From the NCBI RefSeq assembly GCF_009711225.1, contig NZ_WMIE01000001.1, positions 744,001-808,000 of the forward strand: a stretch of DNA of 64,000 bases. The letters are read 5' to 3'. The notes under the pieces were generated by a model. The model was given only the letters and a program-made list of their open reading frames with translations. It was not told the origin of the DNA and searched no databases. Each line of letters starts with the position of its first letter. The first letter of the stretch is position 1. A program made the position numbers and the translations under genes. Below, one piece after another: positions 18,749-26,894 of this stretch. This DNA comes from Paracoccus aestuariivivens (GTDB lineage Bacteria; Pseudomonadota; Alphaproteobacteria; Rhodobacterales; Rhodobacteraceae).

Positions 18749-19828
18749 ATGACAAGTATATTGGTAAATGTTCCTCTCGCGTCGTGCCCTCTCTCGGCCT
18801 TCGGGCAATCCCTCTACCGGGTCGGGATCACTTCGCTACACATGCAAGCAAGGGCCCAGCTGCACGAACAGCAAACTGGCCGGGCCCTTGCCAACGGACA
18901 AGGCGCAATCGCCCGCGCCAGCGTCGATACCGAGACTAATATGGTCGCGATGTCACGCTACTGCCTGCAGCAGCTTGTTCCGCGCATCCATAGCCTGATG
19001 ATCCAGTCAGAAACGGTGGCCGACGCGGTCCACGCGCTCGCCGACGGCAAACCGGCCGATCTGTCCGCGGGGATGAATGCCATCGCGGCCGAGTTGGACC
19101 GCTGCGGCATCATCCTTCGCGGTCACGCCCGCTCGTCACTGCGCGTCACCGGAATGATCCGCATGAGCGAGCAGCGCCTATGGGGCGCGCTGGCATCCGA
19201 ACTGGACCGCACAGAAGGGACCGATGGTCCCATCATGCGGGCATGTGCCCGTATCGAAACTCTGGCCTTCGACCTTGCGATGGCCGTCGATGAGCTGATG
19301 GAGGGCGACGACGACCTGTCGCTGGCCACCCGCAACAAGATTTGCGACATCCTGATCAGGGTCAGTTCGGATGCGGGTATCGGGACGATCACCAATAACG
19401 AGCGCTCACATCTGATCGACGTCCTGTGCGACCGTCTGGGTGACATCCGTGTCATCATGGAGAGCCTGACCGATGAACGCCGCGTATTGCGCGACATGTC
19501 GGTCGAGGTCGAACGCGCCCTGTCGATTGCCACCGATGCCAGCGCGCAATCGGTCGTGACCGGTCGGCTTGAAGATCTATTCCGCGAACTCGACGGACAG
19601 TTCAGCAAAATGGCAAGCGACTACCGCAAGCTTGCGCGTAAGACCGCGCGACCTGCTGGCCGTCAAGCCGCACTGGATCGCGTGACCACGGATGCCCGGC
19701 ATTGGCATCAGGCAATGCAGGCCGTGCATGAGCCGATGTCGCTGAGCGACATCGAGCCCGATCCGTCGGTGCAGCTGCGCACTCCGCCGCGGAAACGGCC
19801 GGGACTCGCCTCACAGCTTCGCGCCTGA
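18749..19828 (+). CDS. Hypothetical helical protein, unrecognised
   Basis: 359 residues, predicted mostly alpha-helical and probably cytoplasmic, with no clear signal peptide or membrane segment. I do not recognise a family. Segments such as SVEVERALSIATDASAQSV and the spacing of hydrophobic residues suggest coiled coils or a helical bundle; the last ~40 residues are basic and proline-rich (RTPPRKRPGLASQ). ATG at 18749 has GGAAGAG about 8 bases upstream and is preferred to the in-frame start at 18641. It is divergent from the Crp/Fnr gene and converges on the GMS-repeat gene. Confidence 0.6.
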   Translation: MTSILVNVPLASCPLSAFGQSLYRVGITSLHMQARAQLHEQQTGRALANGQGAIARASVDTETNMVAMSRYCLQQLVPRIHSLMIQSETVADAVHALADGKPADLSAGMNAIAAELDRCGIILRGHARSSLRVTGMIRMSEQRLWGALASELDRTEGTDGPIMRACARIETLAFDLAMAVDELMEGDDDLSLATRNKICDILIRVSSDAGIGTITNNERSHLIDVLCDRLGDIRVIMESLTDERRVLRDMSVEVERALSIATDASAQSVVTGRLEDLFRELDGQFSKMASDYRKLARKTARPAGRQAALDRVTTDARHWHQAMQAVHEPMSLSDIEPDPSVQLRTPPRKRPGLASQLRA

Positions 19829-19848
19829 GGCGGCCCCGCACCACCGGG

Positions 19849-20499
19849 TCAGTCGTCGGTCTTGTTGCCGGAACCCGTGCTTTGGGCGCTCATGCCACCA
19901 GCACTCATACCTCCGACGCTCATGCCGCCGACACTCATACCCTGAACGCTCATGCCGCCAGTATTCGCAAAATGCGCGCTCATGCCCGGGGCACTCATGC
20001 CCCGGACGCTCATTCCTTCAGCGCTCATCCCGACCGCTCCCATGAACGGCACGCTCATGCCATGGGCGCTCATTCCCACGACGGGGCCGCAAGTCGTCGA
20101 GACCAGCAACTGGTCAAACATGCCGGTCCGCACATCCATACGCACGGTGAAATCGGCTTTGTCATAGATCCAGACGGACAGATCCTGAGGCAAAGGCAGG
20201 TCTGATGTCGCCGTTTTTTCCGCAGGGTCTGGCGAAAACAACTTCAGTTCTGCAAGCGCTTGGCCCGCCGCTTCTCCGCTGCCATGGACCAGAAATAGCG
20301 CGGTTCCGGTAAGAAGATGGAAATGCCCCTCATGGCCAAAACCATAGATACGGGCAAAATTGGCATCCGGCGCCCGAAGCTGCTGTTCGAGATGGCCAGT
20401 AGAACCGGTTGCATCGGAGGCGGTGGACTTGATCTGCAAATCTTCGACCACGCGGCCGAAAAGCAGGATCTGGGACGGGCTGATCAAGGTTTCGGGCAT
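19849..20499 (-). CDS. Protein with a C-terminal GMS(A/V)X pentapeptide repeat; candidate YcaO/TfuA substrate
   Basis: 216 residues in three parts. Residues 1-141 are a non-repetitive domain, probably folded, with no signal peptide and one cysteine (in STTCGPVV). Residues 142-206 are exactly 13 five-residue units; 11 begin Gly-Met-Ser, position 4 is nearly always Ala or Val, and position 5 varies (His, Pro, Glu, Arg, Gln, Gly). Two units are degenerate (FMGAV, FANTG). The last 10 residues (STGSGNKTDD) are a polar tail. GAGG lies 10 bases before the ATG. It lies 157 bases downstream of tfuA on the same strand, with no other gene between. I know no family of this form; a multi-core RiPP-like precursor or a modified structural repeat protein are inferences. 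Confidence 0.8.
   Translation of the reverse strand: MPETLISPSQILLFGRVVEDLQIKSTASDATGSTGHLEQQLRAPDANFARIYGFGHEGHFHLLTGTALFLVHGSGEAAGQALAELKLFSPDPAEKTATSDLPLPQDLSVWIYDKADFTVRMDVRTGMFDQLLVSTTCGPVVGMSAHGMSVPFMGAVGMSAEGMSVRGMSAPGMSAHFANTGGMSVQGMSVGGMSVGGMSAGGMSAQSTGSGNKTDD
19882..20076 (-). repeat. Thirteen tandem 15-base units encoding GMS(A/V)X
   Basis: In-frame tandem repeat of 13 x 15 bases. The Gly codon varies freely (GGC, GGT, GGA, GGG) and Ser is AGC or AGT, while the amino acids Gly-Met-Ser are kept in 11 of 13 units. That pattern indicates the peptide, not the DNA, is conserved. Confidence 0.9.
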
Positions 20500-20656
20500 T
20501 CTGGAACGTCCTCAAAACGAAAAACTGAAGAACACCGCCTCGGATCAAGACGCAATCATGCGAAGGCGGTCCCCGGCAAGACGCTAGCTCAGGTGACAAA
20601 ACCTGTCGACAATCGCGTGCCGCAGAACGGATTTATTTTTCCCGATAGTCGCGGAA

Positions 20657-21940
20657 TCAATTTTCTTGCGCACATAGCGCGTATTCGCTCGCCAATAACT
20701 CGTGCAGGCGATCAATCCCCGATAGGCCAAGATCTCGCGCATGGGCCGACAGATCCTCGGGAACCGGTTTCCCGAGTCGCGTTCCGAAATACCATGCCAC
20801 CAGAACGGGTAACGGAGGCGCGCTGCGACGGCTTGACCAAACCTCGGTTCGCGCCTTGGCCCTCGTCCTGAGGGCAACGTAACGACCCTGCAGCCGCAAC
20901 TGATCCAGCATAGCGCCCTGCAACTCGCTGTCCTGCGCCGCAGCCAACTGCTCGAGCGCCCCCCTACCCGCGACCAGCCGTTCAACGCCTTGCTGATCGA
21001 CGTCATTCTGCTTTGCCCAATGATCGACATCTTTTTGCCGCATCAGCCCCCGCGCCATGCGAAACTCGGTCATATGCGTAGAAGCGTTTCCACCAACAGC
21101 GTGGGATCGGGCTTGCACACGGCCGGCAAGCATATGCAGCAAAGCCGCCTCACGTGTTTGCCGATAGGCGGGACCGTCCAATCGCAACTCGTCCAGCACC
21201 TGCAGCGCCTCACGAGGCAGATTTCCTGCGCCTGTCAGCCAAGGAGCATTGGCCCAGGCCTCGGTCCATTCGAAGGCAAACGCTGGGATCGGCGCGGCGT
21301 GGCCATCTGCAAGATGGGCACGAACAGCATCCAGAAGCGCCAAGGCATCTTGACGCTTCAGATCTACTTTATTGGCGGGAAGCCATGCCCTGAAGTCAAG
21401 AAGCAGCTCAGAGGCAAAGACGTCAAGAACGGTTTCCCAGCTACGTCTCTGATAGAATTGGTTTTTGGCTACGTCCAGAAGCCGCTGCGCCGTCTCGGGG
21501 TCCAGAACGTTCTCGGCTACGGCGCATTCGACCGTCGCACGGATATTCACAATCGGTTCGCTCAGGGCGACATAGCCCGCCTCGGCGGGACCGTGTTGCA
21601 GGGCAACCTCGTCATCATCGGTCAGGCGATTGTCGCGGAAATCCTGAAAGATGCGACCGATCCCGATCATTCCGAAACTGTGCAACTCGGCAGCGCGCAG
21701 GGCGCCCATGCTTGCCGCCCCGAAGACCGCGATGCCTTGGCTCATCGCCCACAGGACTTCCTTGTGCCAAACCGCCGGAACACCGTCGAAATAGCCGTCA
21801 ATGATCCCGATGACCTTCGGGCCGCTACGCGCTGCTGCGTAAAGCTCGCCCTGCCGGACGGGGGCACGGAACTCGATATCCGGATATTGCGCAAGATCGG
21901 CCTCGCGCAGGGAAGGACCGGCAAAGACAATCGGGGTCAT
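20657..21940 (-). CDS. tfuA: TfuA-like protein, partner of YcaO
   Basis: 427 residues. The N-terminal ~220 residues are a TfuA domain: FAGPSLREADL, a PVRQGELYAA segment, GIIDGYFDGVPAVWHKEVLWAMSQG and FGAASMGALRAAELHSFGM are the typical blocks. The C-terminal ~200 residues are helical and less conserved. TfuA was named from trifolitoxin production; with YcaO it takes part in thioamide formation, in peptides and in archaeal methyl-CoM reductase, probably by helping sulfur delivery. Its ATG overlaps the ycaO stop (ATGA, 21937-21940), so the two are translationally coupled and probably work as a pair. Confidence 0.92.
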   Translation of the reverse strand: MTPIVFAGPSLREADLAQYPDIEFRAPVRQGELYAAARSGPKVIGIIDGYFDGVPAVWHKEVLWAMSQGIAVFGAASMGALRAAELHSFGMIGIGRIFQDFRDNRLTDDDEVALQHGPAEAGYVALSEPIVNIRATVECAVAENVLDPETAQRLLDVAKNQFYQRRSWETVLDVFASELLLDFRAWLPANKVDLKRQDALALLDAVRAHLADGHAAPIPAFAFEWTEAWANAPWLTGAGNLPREALQVLDELRLDGPAYRQTREAALLHMLAGRVQARSHAVGGNASTHMTEFRMARGLMRQKDVDHWAKQNDVDQQGVERLVAGRGALEQLAAAQDSELQGAMLDQLRLQGRYVALRTRAKARTEVWSSRRSAPPLPVLVAWYFGTRLGKPVPEDLSAHARDLGLSGIDRLHELLASEYALCAQEN

Positions 21941-23190
21941 CCCTGCACCTGCATCATGCGGGCGGCACGCGGGCCGGGCAGGTAACCGCGATGGTCATGC
22001 GGCCCCTCAAGGCCCGGTATCACCACTTTGACCACTGATAGCCCCAACGCAGGCTTGCTCAGATCCACGCCGACGACCTCGGTCACGCCGACGCCGCGCA
22101 ACCGCTCCAGCAGCCAATCCAGATCTTCGGCAAAACTCGGCGCGACGTGCTGCGATATGCCGCTGAAATTCCGCACTGGCCGATGTTCGGCCCGCCAACG
22201 TGCCGCGACCCGCGCCTTACTTTTCCGTTCGGCGACTGAGTACTCTTCGGGGGTCAGGTCGTCGCGTGCGCCCGAGATATAGGTCGTCCGGACCTGAACC
22301 GCCTCGGTCAATGCCCGCAACAGGGCAATTCCCTTTGTCGGATGACAACCCGCACCGATGCCATGATGCTGCAACGGATCAAGCCGGTCCGAAATCAGGC
22401 AAAAGAACGACGGAACGCCGATATCGGTCGTCGTTTCCCAAACATTCACGTCGAAATCGGCGCGGGCAAGTTGCCCCAGCACCTCAAGACATGCCGCGTC
22501 ATCGACGCTGGCAAGGTTCAGACCGGTCATGCCTTGCGTCCCACCGTCCAGCACGTTCCAGATCGTGGTCGAGTCCCGCTCGACCACCTCGCAGATCGCA
22601 TGGCACGTCGCCTCGATCATACTGTTCCCCGACGCCAGCCCGTTGCTGCTGCAATCAAAGCAGCCGCTGCCCGGAGGAGGAGGCAGGGTAAAATTCGTCC
22701 GCACGCTTTCAAAAGGCAGCCACCGCGCTTCGCCCGAGACGAGATCATGTCCTTCGACCCAAAGCATCACCAGATCATGGTGGAACCGATCCGAGATCCG
22801 AGGCAAGCGCGTCACGTCGATGAACTGGTGGCTATGGCTCAACTCGGCGATGCAGCCGAGTTTCAGAGGCAATTCGATATGTTCGGCGTGATAAAGCTCG
22901 GCGGCCTCCATCAGACCTGATGCCGTCGCGGCGGCCAGATCGCCGCCCTTGCCCTGCGATACCGCCAGCGACCGTGCGTTGGGGCGGCAAACCATGACTA
23001 CAGGGATACCGATGCGGTCGAGGCCCGTTACATTGGCGACCCGCGTGATCCCCATCCGGTCCATGATCGCGGTGACGCGCGCGACGGTCTCGGCCGGACT
23101 GACACGGCGATGCGTGCCGTGGACATGCCCCTTCAAGCTGTCTTCAAGCCGGAAACCGGCCAGACCCCGATCCGCTTCATCAAAGCTCAT
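21937..23190 (-). CDS. ycaO: YcaO-domain protein (ATP-dependent backbone-modifying enzyme)
   Basis: 417 residues, YcaO fold throughout. ATP/Mg-binding motifs are intact: SGLMEAAE (Ser91, Glu95, Glu98), SNGLASGN, EATCHAICEVVERD (Glu193, Glu201, Glu204) and ALTEAVQVR...GARDD (Glu296, Gln299, Arg301). YcaO enzymes phosphorylate a peptide amide oxygen to make azolines or, with TfuA, thioamides. There is no fused E1-like or docking domain and no separate ocin-type partner nearby, which fits a TfuA-dependent, stand-alone type. The start has only a weak GCGGAA site. It lies 60 bases after the acetyltransferase gene. Confidence 0.93.
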   Translation of the reverse strand: MSFDEADRGLAGFRLEDSLKGHVHGTHRRVSPAETVARVTAIMDRMGITRVANVTGLDRIGIPVVMVCRPNARSLAVSQGKGGDLAAATASGLMEAAELYHAEHIELPLKLGCIAELSHSHQFIDVTRLPRISDRFHHDLVMLWVEGHDLVSGEARWLPFESVRTNFTLPPPPGSGCFDCSSNGLASGNSMIEATCHAICEVVERDSTTIWNVLDGGTQGMTGLNLASVDDAACLEVLGQLARADFDVNVWETTTDIGVPSFFCLISDRLDPLQHHGIGAGCHPTKGIALLRALTEAVQVRTTYISGARDDLTPEEYSVAERKSKARVAARWRAEHRPVRNFSGISQHVAPSFAEDLDWLLERLRGVGVTEVVGVDLSKPALGLSVVKVVIPGLEGPHDHRGYLPGPRAARMMQVQG

Positions 23191-23250
23191 ACGTTCCGCC
23201 CCGCCACCATTGTTTGCCGGATGTTAGGGACGAGGTCCGTTGGGGGAAAG

Positions 23251-23715
23251 TCAGCAAACGTCGGAATCAGGTTCCCAGACCATATCAATGATCGGAGTCG
23301 CCTCGGAATCGATGATCCGGAACCCGAGCCGCTTGTAAAGTTCGATCGCGCGATTGGTCCGTACCGCCGAAAGGGAAATCGTTTTCCCCTCGTTCTGGGC
23401 GCGGAGTTGAAGATCGCGAATGATTTGTGAGCCGATGCCAAGACCACAGTACTCTTCGAGGATCTGGATTTGCGCGATGTTGTAATCGGCATCGCGCACG
23501 CTGATCTGGGTCCAGCCGATATCGATCCCGTCCAGAACGATGATGCACGAATCAGCCGCCTTGTACGAACGCCGGATACCCGCGCGACGCATCGGCTCAT
23601 CCCAGGCGCCCAGTTTCAACATGAGCGGTCTCATGGCATTGATGTAAATCTCTGCTGCAAAAGGAAACTCGTCCGGAGTGGCGGGTCGCAGTTCAAAAGT
23701 GGGGCATTGCTTCAT
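23251..23715 (-). CDS. GNAT family acetyltransferase
   Basis: 154 residues, a single GNAT domain. Motif A, which binds the acetyl-CoA pyrophosphate, is seen as ILEEYCGLGIGSQIIRDL at about residues 85-102, and the C-terminal AIELYKRLGFRII block is typical of motif B. It is the first gene of the minus-strand YcaO/TfuA group, 60 bases before ycaO. It could acetylate the modified product or be an unrelated neighbour; the sequence does not decide. The ATG at 23715 has no clear ribosome site. Confidence 0.8.
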   Translation of the reverse strand: MKQCPTFELRPATPDEFPFAAEIYINAMRPLMLKLGAWDEPMRRAGIRRSYKAADSCIIVLDGIDIGWTQISVRDADYNIAQIQILEEYCGLGIGSQIIRDLQLRAQNEGKTISLSAVRTNRAIELYKRLGFRIIDSEATPIIDMVWEPDSDVC

Positions 23716-23945
23716 GGTGGCGTTTCATATCCAATTGAACCCGCATCGCGGCTTTCAGCAAGATTCTCAAATACGTCATTATTTCTCGATAGATGTTCCA
23801 TATGCCTCAACTACAAGGCTAATGTCTTGACAGAATCGCAACTGAGGGCCTTTTGGTTCCGTGATGCGACCGGATGAAATCGTGCGGGGTAGATCAGCCA
23901 ATCGGGTTCTGATCCCGCTCAGACCGAAAGGACGGCGGCATTAGC

Positions 23946-25712
23946 ATGAGTGCGCTAACGGGTTTGGCCGGTCCTCGGCTTCTCACGGTGCTCTATGCCG
24001 ATGTGCATGGTTATACGCGCCTGCTCGAACTGGACGAGGAAAGCACCGTCAGGCGGCTGACAAATTCGCTGGCGCTGATCCGCAATCTGGTCGGCGATTA
24101 TGGCGGGGAAGTGGTGAACACCGCAGGCGACGGTTTGGTCGCGGTATTCGAAAGCGTTCAGAAGGCATTGCATTTCGCTCTTGAGATGCAGCGCGAAATG
24201 GCCCGCGAGGCAGCCTGGTCCGAGGGAGGAGCACCCATCCACTACCGGATCGGGATCTCGATCGGCGACACCTTCCTTGGGCAGGACGGAGTCTACGGCC
24301 AAAGCGTGAACCTGGCCGCCCGCATCCAGACCTATGCCGAACCCGGAGGGATCTGCATCAGCGAGGCGGTCTATCAGGTCGTCCGGAACAAGCCGGACCT
24401 GAACCTTCGCTCGATTGGCACAAAGCAACTCAAGAACATCTCTGCACCTGTCGAGATCTATGCGGTCGAGCAGCAATTCGCGTCACCGCGTCGCGAAGAC
24501 ATCATTATTCCGCCGCAAGGTTTGACCACAGCCGGAACCTTGCCCGATGCTTCATTGGCCGTTCTGCCGATGGAGAATTTATCTGGGGCGCCCGAAGACC
24601 ATTACCTGTGCCAAGGTATCATCGCCGATCTGATCACCAGCCTTTGCCGGTTCCGCAACCTGATGGTGATTGCGCGGCATTCCTCGATCCTTGCTGCGGC
24701 GAATGCCCGCTCGCTGCGCGAGGTCGGGGAAAGGTTGGGTGTCCGCTATCTGCTGTCCGCGAACTTCCGTCGGGTCGAAAACCGTATCCGCATTTCGGTC
24801 GATCTGATCGAAGCGGCCAGCGAGAATACCATCTGGTCCGAACGGTATGACGGCGTGATGGCCGATATCTTCGATTTTCAGGACGATGTGTCTTCGACGA
24901 CCGCCGCACGCGTCGCGATCCATATCGACGCAAAGGAACAACGCCGCCTGACGGAACAGTCCCATCCCGCGCTTTACGCCTATGGTCTTGTCCTGCGCGG
25001 TCAGGATATGGGCTTCCGCTTTCTGCCCGACGCCAACCTGCACGCCCGTCGGCTGTTCGAACAGGCGCGCGAACTCGAACCCGACTATGGCCGCAGCTAC
25101 GCCGCCATGTCGCGCACCTTCAACGTCGAATGGCGCTACAACTGGACGAATGACCCCGATGCAGCCTTGAACAAGGCGCTGTCCTTGGCCAAGCGCGCGG
25201 TCGAATGCGATCATCTCGACTCGCGCGGGTTTTCCGAGATGGGTCTCGCGCATCTCTACAAAAAACAACATGACGAGGCGCTGTCCGCCTATGAACACGC
25301 GGTCCAGCTGAACCCCAATGACGCGGATCTGCTGGCTTACATGGGCGACTGTCTGGCCTATATCCGGCAAGGTGATCGTGCGGTCCAACTGCTTGAACGC
25401 GCGATCCGGCTGAACCCCTACCATCCCGATTCCTATCTCTGGTTTCTGGGTGACGCCTATTTCCACAAGGGCGATTACCAGAACACCATCGATACGCTGC
25501 ACAAGATGCGCGATCAGTCCGAGGCACACCGTTTACTGGCCGCCAGCTATGCCATGTTGGGCCAGATGGATGACGCCCGTCGCCATGGTGCCGAGGTCAT
25601 GCGCGTCCACCCCAATTTCACCATCGAGCATTGGCGCAAGGTGCCGCCCCTGAAGCATGTCGAAGACCTTGACCTTTATGTCGAAGGTCTTCGAATGGCG
25701 GGCCTGAATTAG
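23946..25712 (+). CDS. Class III adenylate/guanylate cyclase with TPR repeats
   Basis: 588 residues. Residues ~10-175 are a class III cyclase domain (LTVLYADVHGYTRL with the first metal Asp, NTAGDGLVAVF with the second, GQSVNLAARIQ). Residues ~195-320 resemble the TolB-like/peptide segment usual in this rhizobial-type family (LAVLPMENLSG). Residues ~330-570 hold TPR-like helical repeats (AYEHAVQLNPNDADLLAYMG and similar). No membrane segment is seen. It could make cAMP or act as a sensor; the sequence keeps both metal aspartates. Stand-alone on its strand; AAAGGA lies 13 bases before the ATG. Confidence 0.88.
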   Translation: MSALTGLAGPRLLTVLYADVHGYTRLLELDEESTVRRLTNSLALIRNLVGDYGGEVVNTAGDGLVAVFESVQKALHFALEMQREMAREAAWSEGGAPIHYRIGISIGDTFLGQDGVYGQSVNLAARIQTYAEPGGICISEAVYQVVRNKPDLNLRSIGTKQLKNISAPVEIYAVEQQFASPRREDIIIPPQGLTTAGTLPDASLAVLPMENLSGAPEDHYLCQGIIADLITSLCRFRNLMVIARHSSILAAANARSLREVGERLGVRYLLSANFRRVENRIRISVDLIEAASENTIWSERYDGVMADIFDFQDDVSSTTAARVAIHIDAKEQRRLTEQSHPALYAYGLVLRGQDMGFRFLPDANLHARRLFEQARELEPDYGRSYAAMSRTFNVEWRYNWTNDPDAALNKALSLAKRAVECDHLDSRGFSEMGLAHLYKKQHDEALSAYEHAVQLNPNDADLLAYMGDCLAYIRQGDRAVQLLERAIRLNPYHPDSYLWFLGDAYFHKGDYQNTIDTLHKMRDQSEAHRLLAASYAMLGQMDDARRHGAEVMRVHPNFTIEHWRKVPPLKHVEDLDLYVEGLRMAGLN

Positions 25713-25754
25713 GCCGGCAGCCCCCCGGAAACACGGAAATCAAAGGACAGTTTC

Positions 25755-26102
25755 ATGGTCATCATCGACGAGCGCGACGTCATGCGCGAAGAGCCGACGC
25801 CTCACGGCAAGATTGGCACCTGCACGGCCTTTCGCATCGCGGATCAGGTTCCCAACCGCAGCATGGAGTTCCGCAAGCGCATCCTGCATCCGGGCGCAGA
25901 GATCGGCCTGCACCTGATCGAGCATGACGAGGTCTACTATGTTCTGGACGGGGAAGGCGAGGTTTTCGCGGATGGAAAGTCCAGCCCTCTGAAAGCAGGA
26001 CAGGCGGCATATCTTTACACTGGCGATAACGTCGGTATCCGTCAGGTCGGGACAGCCGATCTGACAATGATCGTCTCGTATCCATTGGCCAGCAAAGCCT
26101 GA
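25755..26102 (+). CDS. Small cupin-domain protein
   Basis: 115 residues, one conserved cupin barrel: HPGAEIGLHLIEHDEVYYVLDGEGEV holds the first cupin motif (split here; key residues His53, His57 region and Glu59) and the second lies near YTGDNVGIRQVG. It probably binds a metal and a small acid or sugar derivative. AAAGGACAG precedes the ATG. It follows the cyclase gene by 42 bases on the same strand and converges on the sugar-acid operon; a role in that pathway is possible but not shown. Confidence 0.75.
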   Translation: MVIIDERDVMREEPTPHGKIGTCTAFRIADQVPNRSMEFRKRILHPGAEIGLHLIEHDEVYYVLDGEGEVFADGKSSPLKAGQAAYLYTGDNVGIRQVGTADLTMIVSYPLASKA

Positions 26103-26109
26103 ACCTGTA

Positions 26110-26135
26110 TCGGGCCGCAGCTTGTTGCGGCCCGA
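26110..26135. terminator. Hairpin between converging cupin and SDR genes
   Basis: TCGGGCCGCA and TGCGGCCCGA form a perfect 10-base stem with a 6-base loop, lying between two converging genes. No T-run follows on either strand, so it is a probable but not classical bidirectional terminator. Confidence 0.6.
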
Positions 26136-26148
26136 CACGTATTTCCGA

Positions 26149-26883
26149 TCAACCGCGACCGTAAAGCGGCATGGTCGTGGGCATGATCGTCGAGAACGGC
26201 ACCATCACCTCGGCGGGCAATTCCGCAAGCCCCGCGATATGGCGGGCGAGCATCTCGACATCCATACGCGGCTCGATCGCGGTCGTGCCATTGGCTTGCG
26301 GCACGCCCTGAGACATCCGGTCGGTGCGCGCGGTCGCCGCATTGCCGATATCGACCTGACAGACCGAGATCCCGTAATCGCGGCAGTCGAGGATCAGGCT
26401 TTTCGTCAGGCCCGTGATCCCGTGTTTCGAGGCCGTATAGGCGACGCTATGCGGACGCGGACCGTAGGCCGACACCGAACCGTTATTGATGATGCGCCCG
26501 CCTTGGCGGCTTTGCACCTTCATCGCGGCAACGGCCTCGCGGGCGCAAAGCAGCGGGCCGGTCAGGTTGACGGCGATGACTTCGGACAGCGCCTCGGGGG
26601 TCAGGGTTTCGAACGGCACGGCAGGGGTATTCGTGCCCGCATTGTTGAAAAGCATGTCGATCCGGCCATATTCGGCCTTGGCGGCGGCGAACAGCGCCGC
26701 GACCGAAGCGGCATTCGACACATCGGTCGGCACGGGCAGACCGCGACCGGCAAGGCGAGCGGTTTCCTCAAGCCCCTCGGCGCGGCGACCGGCAAGGACG
26801 ATATCCCAGCCGCGACCGGCCAATTCGACAGCAACGGCCCGCCCGATGCCGCTACCGGCACCGGTGATAATGGCTAAAGGCAT
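26149..26883 (-). CDS. Short-chain dehydrogenase/reductase
   Basis: 244 residues, classical SDR. The nucleotide-binding loop is TGAGSGIGRA (about 8-17), then NNAGT, the catalytic serine in NGSVSAYG and the catalytic Tyr-x-x-x-Lys in YTASKHG. Family members oxidise or reduce secondary alcohols with NAD(P). It is the last gene of the minus-strand importer operon, 11 bases after the 2-hydroxyacid dehydrogenase, so its substrate is probably a sugar-acid derivative. Confidence 0.85.
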   Translation of the reverse strand: MPLAIITGAGSGIGRAVAVELAGRGWDIVLAGRRAEGLEETARLAGRGLPVPTDVSNAASVAALFAAAKAEYGRIDMLFNNAGTNTPAVPFETLTPEALSEVIAVNLTGPLLCAREAVAAMKVQSRQGGRIINNGSVSAYGPRPHSVAYTASKHGITGLTKSLILDCRDYGISVCQVDIGNAATARTDRMSQGVPQANGTTAIEPRMDVEMLARHIAGLAELPAEVMVPFSTIMPTTMPLYGRG

Positions 26884-26894
26884 GTGATTTCCTT

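Noticed and set aside
19882..20076. 15-base repeats considered as a CRISPR array or a variable-number DNA repeat
   Set aside because: Unit length is far too short for CRISPR, there are no spacers, and the variation is synonymous inside a coding frame.
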